A stretch of 5,529 nt of DNA from Candidatus Curtissbacteria bacterium RIFCSPLOWO2_01_FULL_38_11b (GTDB lineage Bacteria; Patescibacteriota; Microgenomatia; Curtissbacterales; GWA2-41-24): assembly GCA_001774995.1 (NCBI GenBank), contig MFBO01000022.1:5304-10832 (forward strand). The letters are read 5' to 3'. Position numbers and translations under genes: made by a program. The notes under the pieces were generated by a model. That model worked only from the letters and a program-made list of their open reading frames with translations, did no database searches and was not told the origin of the DNA. Below, piece after piece: positions 1 to 4,567 of the stretch. Position 1 is the first letter of the stretch. The number at the start of each line of letters is the position of its first letter.

Positions 1-245
1 AGTTTACCCATAAATTGACTGTACGAAATATCGTGTTTTCCAAGAGCTGCGTTTATTCTGATTATCCATAAAGAGCGGTTTGTGCGCTTTTTTTCTTTTC
101 TGCCCCGATAGGCATCTGATCCTGCGTGGATTACAGCTTGTCGAGCTTGCCTGTAAAGTTTTGATCTTCCGCCACGGTATCCTTTGGCAAGCTTTAGGAG
201 TTTTTTATGTCTTCTTTTGACTGTTGTGCCTCTTTTTATACGCAT
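1..245 (-). CDS. rplT: 50S ribosomal protein bL20, C-terminus cut by window edge
   Basis: Ribosomal protein bL20 binds 23S rRNA early in assembly of the large subunit. In several bacteria it also represses its own operon. The minus-strand translation starts at ATG (245-243) with [20 protein letters not shown] and continues with the [17 protein letters not shown] block typical of the basic N-terminal extension. It then runs into the start of the globular domain ([19 protein letters not shown]). About 81 codons are visible and the family is usually 115-120 residues, so roughly a third lies beyond position 1. No SD is visible before the ATG, where the upstream sequence is only A and T. It is the last visible gene of the thrS-infC-rpmI-rplT order, separated from rpmI by an unusually long 130-nt gap. 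The identification is secure. Confidence 0.96.
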   Translation of the reverse strand, partial: MRIKRGTTVKRRHKKLLKLAKGYRGGRSKLYRQARQAVIHAGSDAYRGRKEKKRTNRSLWIIRINAALGKHDISYSQFMGK

Positions 246-375
246 AAATATATAATTTTAAATTTGAAATGAATTTTCATTAATTTAATTTTAAAAATTT
301 AGATTTCAATGTTTGCATTATATGCGAAGAATAAGTTTCTTATTTCAAATTGTAAATTAAAAATTGAAATATCGT
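246..375 (-). promoter_or_regulatory. AT-rich rpmI-rplT leader with repeated heptamer
   Basis: This gap of 130 nt is only about 15% GC. The heptamer TTGAAAT or its complement ATTTCAA occurs four times, at 264-270, 303-309, 342-348 and 364-370; the first three are exactly 39 nt apart. The last two form an 8-bp inverted repeat (341-348 with 364-371, 15-nt loop). A short AATAAG/CTTATT hairpin lies at 330-344. On the minus strand a perfect TATAAT (322-317) follows a TTGAAA (348-343), but the 20-nt spacing is too long for an ordinary sigma-70 promoter. The gap could be an untranslated control region for rplT, or plain AT-rich filler. Chance repeats are common in such biased sequence, so the call is tentative. 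Confidence 0.3.
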
Positions 376-573
376 TTATCTGTTGTAGGGCATAAGTTTC
401 TCGATATTTCTTTTCTCCGGCTTTGAAACAAAAGCCTGTTTTTTATAGCGATTTTTAGCAGTTTTGGACTTTGAAGCTTTCAAGTGTCCTGCCATTTGAC
501 GTTGTCTTAAAATCTTGCCTTTTTTAGTAATTTTGAACCTTTTTGCTGCTGCCTTTTTTGTTTTTTGCTTCAT
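376..573 (-). CDS. rpmI: 50S ribosomal protein bL35
   Basis: Ribosomal protein bL35 is a small basic component of the large subunit. The 65-residue product has the family hallmarks: the N-terminal KKAAAKRFKITKKGKI block (usual form AAKRFKxTxxGKxKR), a Lys/Arg-rich centre (HLKASKSKTAKNRYKK), and the C-terminal end VSKPEKRNIEKLMPY, matching the usual V..D.KR...LLPY. Length is normal for the family (about 64-66). The ATG at 573-571 is the natural start because the family begins just before KxK. No clear SD precedes it, only ACTCAAG. It lies 56 nt after infC and upstream of rplT, the classical infC-rpmI-rplT order. Identification is secure from sequence and neighbours. Confidence 0.96.
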   Translation of the reverse strand: MKQKTKKAAAKRFKITKKGKILRQRQMAGHLKASKSKTAKNRYKKQAFVSKPEKRNIEKLMPYNR

Positions 574-629
574 CTTGAGTTTTTACTTATAACATTAGAC
601 TTTAATGAAATCTGAACTTGTATACCTTA

Positions 630-1184
630 TCATGTAGAAAGAGTAGCTGATTTCTTATTATCAGTTTCTTGTTTCATATTTCCTTTAACTGGTTTTAGTA
701 CCGTTATATAACGTCTGCCTTGAAACTTTGCTTCCTTATCCTTGACTGCTATTCCATCTAATAAATAAAGGACTTTTTCAAGTAACTTCGGCCCGAATTC
801 GGTATGAGTCATCTGCCTTCCTTTGAAAATGATACTTACTTTTACCAAATCACCTTCTTGCAGAAATTTTTTAATCTTATTTAAACCTGTTTCGAGATCA
901 TGCTCCCCGATAAACGGCGAAAGGCGTACCTCTTTAAGTTCTGTTTCTTTTGTGTGCTTTCTGGCTTCTTTTCTTTTCTTTTCCTCAAGATACTTGAGCT
1001 TTTTATACTCTATTATCTTGACAACAGGAGGTTTAGCGTCAGGGGCAATTTCTACCAAATCTAGTTGCTGTTCTTGGGCCTTTTTGAGAGCATCAGTAAG
1101 AGACAGTACCCCTATTTGTTTCCCTACCTCATCAATAACCCTAACTTGAGGTGCGGTTATTTGATGGTTTAATTTATGAAATAT
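630..1184 (-). CDS. infC: Translation initiation factor IF-3, probable ATA start
   Basis: IF3 binds the 30S subunit, prevents premature 50S joining and rejects wrong start codons and initiator tRNAs. From the proposed start the product is 184 residues. The N-domain runs to about residue 65 with HKLNHQITAPQVRVID near the start, LDLVEIAPDAKPPVVKI at 41-57 and the EYKKLKYLEEKK helix. The C-domain runs from about 82 to 168, with KEVRLSPFIGEHD, GDLVKVSIIFKGRQMTH and GRRYITVLKP. No ATG or GTG is available near the conserved N-terminus. The ATA at 1184-1182 puts Met three residues before K-L-N and follows GGGAGG (1202-1197) by 12 nt. A TTG at 1262, inside the thrS 3' end, would add 26 residues (MQIKRNHVNIFF...) unlike IF3, and I see no SD for it. 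A caller limited to ATG/GTG/TTG would report 630-1262. The stop is TGA followed at once by TAA. The family call is secure; the start is inferred. Confidence 0.93.
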   Translation of the reverse strand: MFHKLNHQITAPQVRVIDEVGKQIGVLSLTDALKKAQEQQLDLVEIAPDAKPPVVKIIEYKKLKYLEEKKRKEARKHTKETELKEVRLSPFIGEHDLETGLNKIKKFLQEGDLVKVSIIFKGRQMTHTEFGPKLLEKVLYLLDGIAVKDKEAKFQGRRYITVLKPVKGNMKQETDNKKSATLST

Positions 1185-1202
1185 GGCTACTTTCGGCCTC
1201 CC
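1182..1202 (-). promoter_or_regulatory. infC ribosome binding site with ATA start codon
   Basis: On the minus strand GGGAGG (1202-1197) is followed by 12 nt and then the ATA codon (1184-1182) that aligns with the expected first residue of IF3. This is the strongest purine-rich SD in the operon. The only other in-frame option in the spacer, GTA at 1190-1188, is not a known start codon. In E. coli infC starts with AUU, and IF3 represses its own synthesis by rejecting that codon; an AUA start would work the same way. The 12-nt spacing is longer than the usual 5-9, which is the main reason for doubt. Confidence 0.55.
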
Positions 1203-1245
1203 ATAATTTATGTCGAAAAGAATGCAAAAAAAGATATTAACATGG

Positions 1246-2469
1246 TTACGTTTTATTTGCAATTTCCATGTTGACTAAATGTTGAAAATCATCAAGCGAC
1301 ATTTGACCTAAGTCTTTACCCTCTCGGGTTCTGAGAGCGATTTTAGCGGCTTTTTCTTCCTTTTTGCCGACAATTATAAGGAACGGGATTTTTTGTAGAC
1401 TTGCATCACGAATTTTGGCCTGCAAAGTTTCATTTCGCAGATCAACACTTGCCCTGATTTGAGTTTTTTTAAGCGTGCGCTCGACATTTTGGGCGTATTT
1501 TACGTTTTTGTCGACTATTGGCAGAATTACTACCTGAATTGGTGAGAGCCACACAGGAAATGCGCCTTGATAATGCTCGGTGATGATACCAACGAATCTT
1601 TCGAAAGAGCCAAGGATTGCTCTGTGAATCATCACAGGAGTTTCGTCTTCTCCTTTTTCTGAAACATATGATATTTTAAGGCTTTTTGGCATTGAAAAAT
1701 CAACTTGAATTGTAGCCATAGTCCATGTTCTTTCAAGAGAGTCTTTAAAGTCAATGTGAATTTTTGGTCCATAGAAGGCTCCTTCACCTTTTAAAATCTC
1801 AAAATCAATATTATGAGCTTTTAGTGATTTTGAAAGCTGGTCTTGGGCTTGTTTGTAAGTTTTTTTGTCTCCTAGAGCTTTTGCGGGTCTGGTCGCCAGT
1901 CCGAAAGTGATTGGCAGGTTTAATTTTCTGTAAAGAGTAAGAGTTATATCAAGCATTTGGGTAATCTCCTTTTGAATCTGCTCTTTTGTGCAGAAGACGT
2001 GGGCGTCATCCATGACTAGTTGTCTGACTCTGAACATACCGTTTAATGTTCCGGATCGTTCATTTCTATGAAGTCTTCCAAATTCGCTAAACCTTATAGG
2101 CAAATCACGATAGCTTCTAGTTTTAAAGGAATAGACGATTGCTGACTCGGGGCAGTTCATAGGTTTTATTGAATAATCTTCTGTTTCTACTTTAAAGTTG
2201 AACATATTTTCTTTAAAAAATTGCCAATGGCCGGATTTTTTGAAAAGATCGCTTTTAGCTATTATTGGTGTTGCTATTTCCTCATAGCCATTATTATCGA
2301 CAGTTTCGCGGATAAATTTTTCGAGTTCTTTAAAAATGATCATGCCGTTAGGGAGCCAATAGGCGCTGCCTGGGGAGGTATCATCAAAAAAGAAAAGCTC
2401 AAGCTTTCGGCCGATTTCTCGGTGATCTTTTGGTGATGGGTTTTTTGGAAGAGCTGGGGATTTGTTCAT
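1246..2469 (-). CDS. thrS: Threonyl-tRNA synthetase, lacking TGS and editing domains
   Basis: Class II ThrRS charges tRNA-Thr with threonine in an ATP-dependent reaction. The 407-residue protein begins almost directly at the catalytic core (DHREIGRKLELFFFDD, residues 15-30; E. coli reaches this point only after about 240 residues). The three zinc ligands of the active site are visible as C106 (MNCP), H157 (DDAHVFC) and H282 (VMIHRAILG). Motif 2 is FGRLHRNERSG (130-140) and motif 3 is GSFERFVGIITEHY (287-300). The anticodon-binding domain follows from about residue 306 to 400. TGS and N2 editing domains are absent, and no separate editing gene is visible in the window. The ATG at 2469 overlaps the stop of the upstream gene by ATGA, so translation is probably coupled. 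The start is credible because the overlap is exact and residues 1-14 are linker-like. infC follows, as in many bacteria. Confidence 0.96.
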   Translation of the reverse strand: MNKSPALPKNPSPKDHREIGRKLELFFFDDTSPGSAYWLPNGMIIFKELEKFIRETVDNNGYEEIATPIIAKSDLFKKSGHWQFFKENMFNFKVETEDYSIKPMNCPESAIVYSFKTRSYRDLPIRFSEFGRLHRNERSGTLNGMFRVRQLVMDDAHVFCTKEQIQKEITQMLDITLTLYRKLNLPITFGLATRPAKALGDKKTYKQAQDQLSKSLKAHNIDFEILKGEGAFYGPKIHIDFKDSLERTWTMATIQVDFSMPKSLKISYVSEKGEDETPVMIHRAILGSFERFVGIITEHYQGAFPVWLSPIQVVILPIVDKNVKYAQNVERTLKKTQIRASVDLRNETLQAKIRDASLQKIPFLIIVGKKEEKAAKIALRTREGKDLGQMSLDDFQHLVNMEIANKT

Positions 2470-2708
2470 CTGATTCGCAGGTTGTTTTGCGATTCTTTGA
2501 TGACGTCTGATAAAAACTGACCTAAAATTGGCACAAAATCAATTTTAGAAACGAAAAAACCTAAAGATACAATTACTGCTGCAGTGCCTAATGTTAGTCC
2601 GATCCCCCAACCGATACCTCCGGTTATACCAAGAAGTAATCTTTTCTTAAGAGAAGCTGTGGTCTCGATATAATATTTTTCGATGGTTTTTGGTTTATCT
2701 TCGGCCAT
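2466..2708 (-). CDS. Small membrane protein, DUF5665-like
   Basis: This 80-residue protein has a charged N-terminus (MAEDKPKTIEKYYIETTASLKKR in outline) followed from about residue 24 by a long glycine-rich hydrophobic stretch (LLLGITGGIGWGIGLTLG, then TAAVIVSLGFFVSKI) reaching about residue 56. It ends with VPILGQFLSDVIKES and a basic tail. This pattern of Gly-rich membrane hairpin then PILGQFLxDV resembles small uncharacterised bacterial membrane proteins I associate with DUF5665; I could not confirm that by search. It probably sits in the cytoplasmic membrane with one long or two short helices. Its ATG directly follows the TAA of the upstream gene, and its TGA overlaps the thrS start as ATGA, so it is cotranslated with thrS. 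That suggests expression tied to translation genes, not a shown functional link. Confidence 0.8.
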   Translation of the reverse strand: MAEDKPKTIEKYYIETTASLKKRLLLGITGGIGWGIGLTLGTAAVIVSLGFFVSKIDFVPILGQFLSDVIKESQNNLRIR

Positions 2709-3011
2709 TTATTTTTTTGGTGAGCCTGTTGATTCCAACAGCTCGGATGGAGGTTTTTCGTTGAACTTGGCATAAGACTCAACTCTTTCTCGGTCTGTGA
2801 GTTCAATTATATTTCCTGACTTTCTGTCATGGGCAACGAAAGGATCAGCTTGTCCTTCTTTACGGGGAGCTATTCTAACATCGATGACCTGAGATCCTTT
2901 GTCAGTTTGTCTCAGTATTTCATGTGGTCCCAGCGGTCCAGAATAAGGACCCGGTCCCTTTCTCAAAATTCTTCCCTCAAAGGGAATTTGTTCCTTTGGC
3001 TCCATAGCCAT
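2709..3011 (-). CDS. Hypothetical soluble protein of unknown function
   Basis: I do not recognise this 100-residue protein. It is hydrophilic, with no membrane segment, signal peptide or cysteine. The N-terminal third is rich in Pro and Gly (GRILRKGPGPYSGPLGPHEI, residues 13-32). The middle looks like short beta strands (SQVIDVRIAPR, residues 40-50), followed by DPFVAHDRKSGNIIEL, and the tail is charged with a Pro-rich end (NEKPPSELLESTGSPKK). The ATG at 3011 is supported by AAAGG six nt upstream; a second ATG two codons later (3005) is less well placed. A possible TTACC/GGTAA stem (3015-3019 with 3029-3033) would partly cover this SD. The TAA is immediately followed by the ATG of the membrane protein gene. 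It lies 51 nt after the SpeD-like gene. Function cannot be proposed. Confidence 0.8.
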   Translation of the reverse strand: MAMEPKEQIPFEGRILRKGPGPYSGPLGPHEILRQTDKGSQVIDVRIAPRKEGQADPFVAHDRKSGNIIELTDRERVESYAKFNEKPPSELLESTGSPKK

Positions 3012-3062
3012 ATTTTACCTTTAAGGTCGGTAAGATATCAATTTGTTGAATTTTTTTGAAGC

Positions 3063-3413
3063 TTATCCCCACCAGACTTCTTTTACACGACTTTCATCTG
3101 CGTTTGCTTCAAAGTACCCAAAGCAATAGTCGACAAGAGGGTTTCTCTCGAAAGGCTTGCAGGAGAAAATATCAATTAAAGCCTCTTTATATTTTGTAAA
3201 GGTGTGCACAGAGATATGGGAGAAATCGATAATTACAAGTCCCGAGATGCCCGGGTTTTCGGGCTTGCCCTCTGCAATTATAGGCCCCTCCAATATCGAC
3301 ATATTTACTTTTTTGACCACTTCTTCAAGAAATTCTCTGATAGCTTTAGGGTCCTTGATTTTTTGGTTGCAGTTTGAAAGATCGCAGATTATATGATATC
3401 TGGGTTGTTGCAT
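3063..3413 (-). CDS. speD: SpeD-family pyruvoyl-dependent decarboxylase (AdoMetDC-like)
   Basis: SpeD proteins cleave themselves before a serine, which becomes the pyruvoyl cofactor; the classical enzyme decarboxylates S-adenosylmethionine for spermidine synthesis. The 116-residue product aligns with the short bacterial type, as in Thermotoga maritima. It has PGISGLVIIDFSHISVHTF (54-72) and ALIDIFSCKPF (78-88). By that alignment S65 is the pyruvoyl-forming serine, S57 and H70 the processing residues and C85 the proton donor, all present. The residue before the serine, Glu in the classical enzyme (cleavage E-S), is Phe64 here, and the usual HTWPE is HTFTK. Some SpeD homologues are reported to have become arginine or ornithine decarboxylases, so the substrate is open. 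No spermidine synthase is seen. The ATG at 3413 has no SD and lies 7 nt from a -10-like box, so the transcript may be leaderless. It is the first gene of the minus-strand operon. Confidence 0.85.
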   Translation of the reverse strand: MQQPRYHIICDLSNCNQKIKDPKAIREFLEEVVKKVNMSILEGPIIAEGKPENPGISGLVIIDFSHISVHTFTKYKEALIDIFSCKPFERNPLVDYCFGYFEANADESRVKEVWWG

Positions 3414-3420
3414 CTAATCT

Positions 3421-3449
3421 ATTTTTGCATCAAAAGCCAAATGCGTCAA
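3421..3449 (-). promoter_or_regulatory. Putative sigma-70 promoter of the speD-to-rplT operon
   Basis: On the minus strand TTGACG (3449-3444) is followed by 17 nt and AAAAAT (3426-3421), with TGC directly before the -10, an extended -10 feature. The -35 matches the consensus at 5 of 6 positions and the -10 at 4 of 6. The predicted start of transcription falls at or next to the A of the ATG (3413), so the transcript would be leaderless or nearly so, in keeping with the absent SD. A CGTCA-6 nt-TGACG inverted repeat (3444-3459) overlaps the -35 and could be an operator. Confidence 0.5.
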
Positions 3450-3463
3450 TTGCATGACGATGA

Positions 3464-3492
3464 TGGAAAAAGCTGATGGTAGGTGATACAAT
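3464..3492 (+). promoter_or_regulatory. Putative promoter of the tRNA-Val gene
   Basis: On the plus strand TGGAAA (3464-3469, 4 of 6 consensus positions) lies 17 nt before TACAAT (3487-3492, 5 of 6 positions). Transcription would begin near 3499-3500, leaving about 7 nt before the mature tRNA 5' end at 3507. It is divergent from the speD promoter and shares the same 93-nt region. The -10 is good, the -35 only fair. Confidence 0.45.
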
Positions 3493-3506
3493 TTAATCCT
3501 GAATTT

Positions 3507-3580
3507 GGGCTCATAGCTCAGTTGGTTAGAGCGTCACATTGACATTGTGGAGGTCAGAGGTTCGAGTCCTCTTGAGCCCA
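3507..3580 (+). tRNA. tRNA-Val (anticodon GAC)
   Basis: A complete cloverleaf of 74 nt. The 7-bp acceptor stem GGGCTCA/TGAGCCC is perfect. The D stem is GCTC/GAGC with GG in the D loop, and the anticodon stem TCACA/TGTGG includes one U-G pair. The loop TTGACAT gives anticodon GAC (3540-3542) with U33 and A37. The variable loop is AGGTC, and the T stem AGAGG/CCTCT carries the loop TTCGAGT. GAC reads the valine codons GUC and GUU. The discriminator base is A (3580) and the next bases are CCG, so the CCA end is not encoded and must be added after transcription. Confidence 0.95.
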
Positions 3581-3629
3581 CCGGTAGATAGTAGTGTTTA
3601 AATTAGTCGAGGTTAACCCTGTAGTGTAA

Positions 3630-3702
3630 GTGTGCCCTTCGACCCTTCAATAAAATTCAGGGTCGCCTTGAGTTAAATCGAAAGGCGACAAGCTCAGGAC
3701 AC
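3630..3702. repeat. REP-like nested palindromic element
   Basis: This element fills the gap between the tRNA and the convergent coiled-coil gene. An outer stem pairs GTGT(G)CC (3630-3636) with GGACAC (3697-3702) with one bulged G. Inside are two hairpins: A, CGACCCT/AGGGTCG (3640-3646 with 3659-3665), and B, GTCGCCTT/AAGGCGAC (3662-3669 with 3682-3689). Both have 12-nt loops. They share GTCG (3662-3665), so only one can form at a time. The edges CCCTTCGAC and CGACAAGCTCAGGACA resemble a palindromic repeat found in many bacterial genomes. A GTAG, the tetranucleotide E. coli RAYT recognises beside REP hairpins, lies at 3621-3624. A RAYT gene is present 0.9 kb away. It could also act as a terminator for either flanking gene, although no T tract follows. 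Confidence 0.6.
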
Positions 3703-3725
3703 TTTACCCTTGCAAAGTTAAAGTG
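3700..3725. repeat. Inverted repeat spanning the stop codon of the coiled-coil gene
   Basis: CACTTTA (3700-3706) is complementary to TAAAGTG (3719-3725) with a 12-nt loop, the same loop size as in the two adjacent REP-like hairpins. The left arm includes the TAA stop of the minus-strand gene and the right arm encodes residues near its C-terminus. The role is unknown; it may be a weak transcript-end structure. The stem is AT-rich, so confidence is low. Confidence 0.3.
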
Positions 3726-4315
3726 CCTTGTTCGTGGACCTTCATCTGTTTGCCGGAAACCCAAGCGAGCATACCTGTTGTCCTTTTGGCATTTTGCCTT
3801 TGGGAGATGAGTTCCTTGGCGCTTTTAGATTCTTGGGCTTTAAGCCTTAAGAAACGGATAATAGTTGTTAGCAATTTGATGTCAAGAGGACCCACCTTTT
3901 TGGTTTGGCTCTGAAGGTGAACTTTTGTTTCAACTCCTTGTGATTTAGCAAGTTGTACGACCTCTTGCTTAAGAGTTTCAACTTCTTCGGTTAATTTGGA
4001 CCGTTCTCTATCGGATTTCAGCTGATACGTTCTGTACTCTTGTTTTATTTCTGATAGGTACTGAGCTGATTTTTCACTATCTTCTTTTTGGAGTCTTTGA
4101 ATCTCCTCTTGTTGTCTTGCCCTATGAAGATCTTCTTGAGCTAGGGTTTTGGGGTTGTTTCCGAGCCTTCTTGGTGTACCAAAAAAAGAACCCAGTTCTG
4201 CACCGAATTCCTCTGCTATGGGTTTTACCACTTGAGACCTTAGCTGCTCGAATGGTTCACTTAAAATTTTAGCTGCGTTTACCGCAGCTTTTGTTACCTG
4301 CTTTGGGCTGTTCAC
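3704..4315 (-). CDS. Coiled-coil protein of unknown function
   Basis: This 203-residue soluble protein has three parts. Residues 1-55 are partly helical (KAAVNAAKILSEPF, IAEEFGAELGSFFG). Residues about 57-125 are a charged Gln/Glu/Lys-rich coiled coil (RARQQEEIQRLQKE, KLTEEVETLKQEVVQLAK). The C-terminal 60 residues have a conserved look (VGPLDIKLLTTIIRFLRLKAQ, then TTGMLAWVSGKQMKVHEQG, ending GTLTLQG). It has no signal peptide or membrane helix. It may belong to DUF5660, a CPR family I recall with a similar C-terminus; this is unverified. The GTG at 4315 is the longest start, bounded upstream by an in-frame TAA, and has no SD at normal spacing. A promoter-like sequence ends 8 nt before it. 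A second GTG at 4231 (residue 29) has AAGG six nt upstream and is a credible alternative. It is convergent with tRNA-Val. Confidence 0.8.
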   Translation of the reverse strand: MNSPKQVTKAAVNAAKILSEPFEQLRSQVVKPIAEEFGAELGSFFGTPRRLGNNPKTLAQEDLHRARQQEEIQRLQKEDSEKSAQYLSEIKQEYRTYQLKSDRERSKLTEEVETLKQEVVQLAKSQGVETKVHLQSQTKKVGPLDIKLLTTIIRFLRLKAQESKSAKELISQRQNAKRTTGMLAWVSGKQMKVHEQGTLTLQG

Positions 4316-4323
4316 TGATTAAC

Positions 4324-4352
4324 ATTTTACCTTGGTTTGAACCTAAAGTCAA
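4324..4352 (-). promoter_or_regulatory. Strong putative promoter of the coiled-coil gene
   Basis: On the minus strand TTGACT (4352-4347, 5 of 6 consensus positions) is followed by exactly 17 nt and TAAAAT (4329-4324, 5 of 6). Only 8 nt (GTTAATCA) separate the -10 from the GTG at 4315, so transcription would begin at or one base before the start codon. The -35 overlaps the last codons of the transposase fossil, suggesting the promoter was brought in or shaped by the old insertion. Confidence 0.6.
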
Positions 4353-4559
4353 AAGATTGTATAAGATGGGGACATCGGTAATACTCCTGTATGTAGATGT
4401 GTATCAATATAACTCAAGGTGTGTTTGGTATGCAAGAGTCTTGTGGGGTCTAACGGAGTTGTATTCGACAAGCCACGTGCATAGCTTCTTGTTAAAATCA
4501 TCTATGAAATCTGGGCTAAAGGTAAACCAATGCTGCAAAAATATAAAAATAACCACATA
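4349..4559 (-). pseudogene. C-terminal remnant of an rve-type (IS481/IS3-like) transposase
   Basis: The minus-strand frame beginning near 4559 reads FLQHWFTFSPDFIDDFNKKL, then CTWLVEYNSVRPHKTLAYQT, and stops at TGA (4406-4404). The DFNKKL..WL..YN..RPHK.L.YQTP pattern is the conserved C-terminal end of integrase-core transposases of the IS481/IS3 type, where YNxxRPHxxLxxxTP is diagnostic. A one-base shift after the Glu codon (extra T near 4412) opens the frame to YIDTHLHTGVLPMSPSYTIF and a TGA at 4351-4349, probably the original end. The expected Pro after YQT is His. The N-terminal HTH and the DDE catalytic core are missing upstream, replaced by the RAYT region. It is non-functional debris of an older insertion. 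The next transposase at 5401 may belong to the same broad class but is on the other strand. Confidence 0.75.
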
Positions 4560-4567
4560 AGACCCTG

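Noticed and set aside
823..1149. Plus-strand open frame antisense to infC
   Set aside because: It is a mirror of the infC reading frame with no SD, promoter or recognisable protein. Similar antisense frames over thrS, speD and the genes at 2709-3011 and 3704-4315 were rejected for the same reason.
1185..1262. TTG start for infC at 1262
   Set aside because: It lies inside thrS, has no visible SD, and encodes a hydrophobic segment not found in IF3. Kept only as the start a standard caller would report.
630..2468. Alternative genetic code with TGA read as Gly or Trp
   Set aside because: TGA ends infC (followed directly by TAA) and ends the membrane protein exactly at the thrS ATGA overlap; Trp and Gly positions use TGG and GGN.
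2624..2806. Minus-strand 60-codon frame overlapping the boundary of two small genes
   Set aside because: It is out of frame with both tightly packed real genes and resembles no protein family.
3012..3034. TTGATA-18-TAAAAT promoter just before the gene at 2709-3011
   Set aside because: The -10 would abut the ATG, placing the transcription start within the gene, and a good SD there argues for cotranscription from upstream.
3507..3630. tRNA-Val 3' end as an integrase attachment site
   Set aside because: No second copy of the tRNA 3' end and no tyrosine recombinase are visible in the window.
3600..3730. CRISPR-like array in the repeat-rich gap
   Set aside because: The repeats are inverted hairpins of different sequence, not regularly spaced direct repeats, and no cas gene is present.
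4291..4560. Plus-strand 89-codon open frame
   Set aside because: It begins inside the coiled-coil gene and runs antisense to the transposase fossil; composition and start context are poor.
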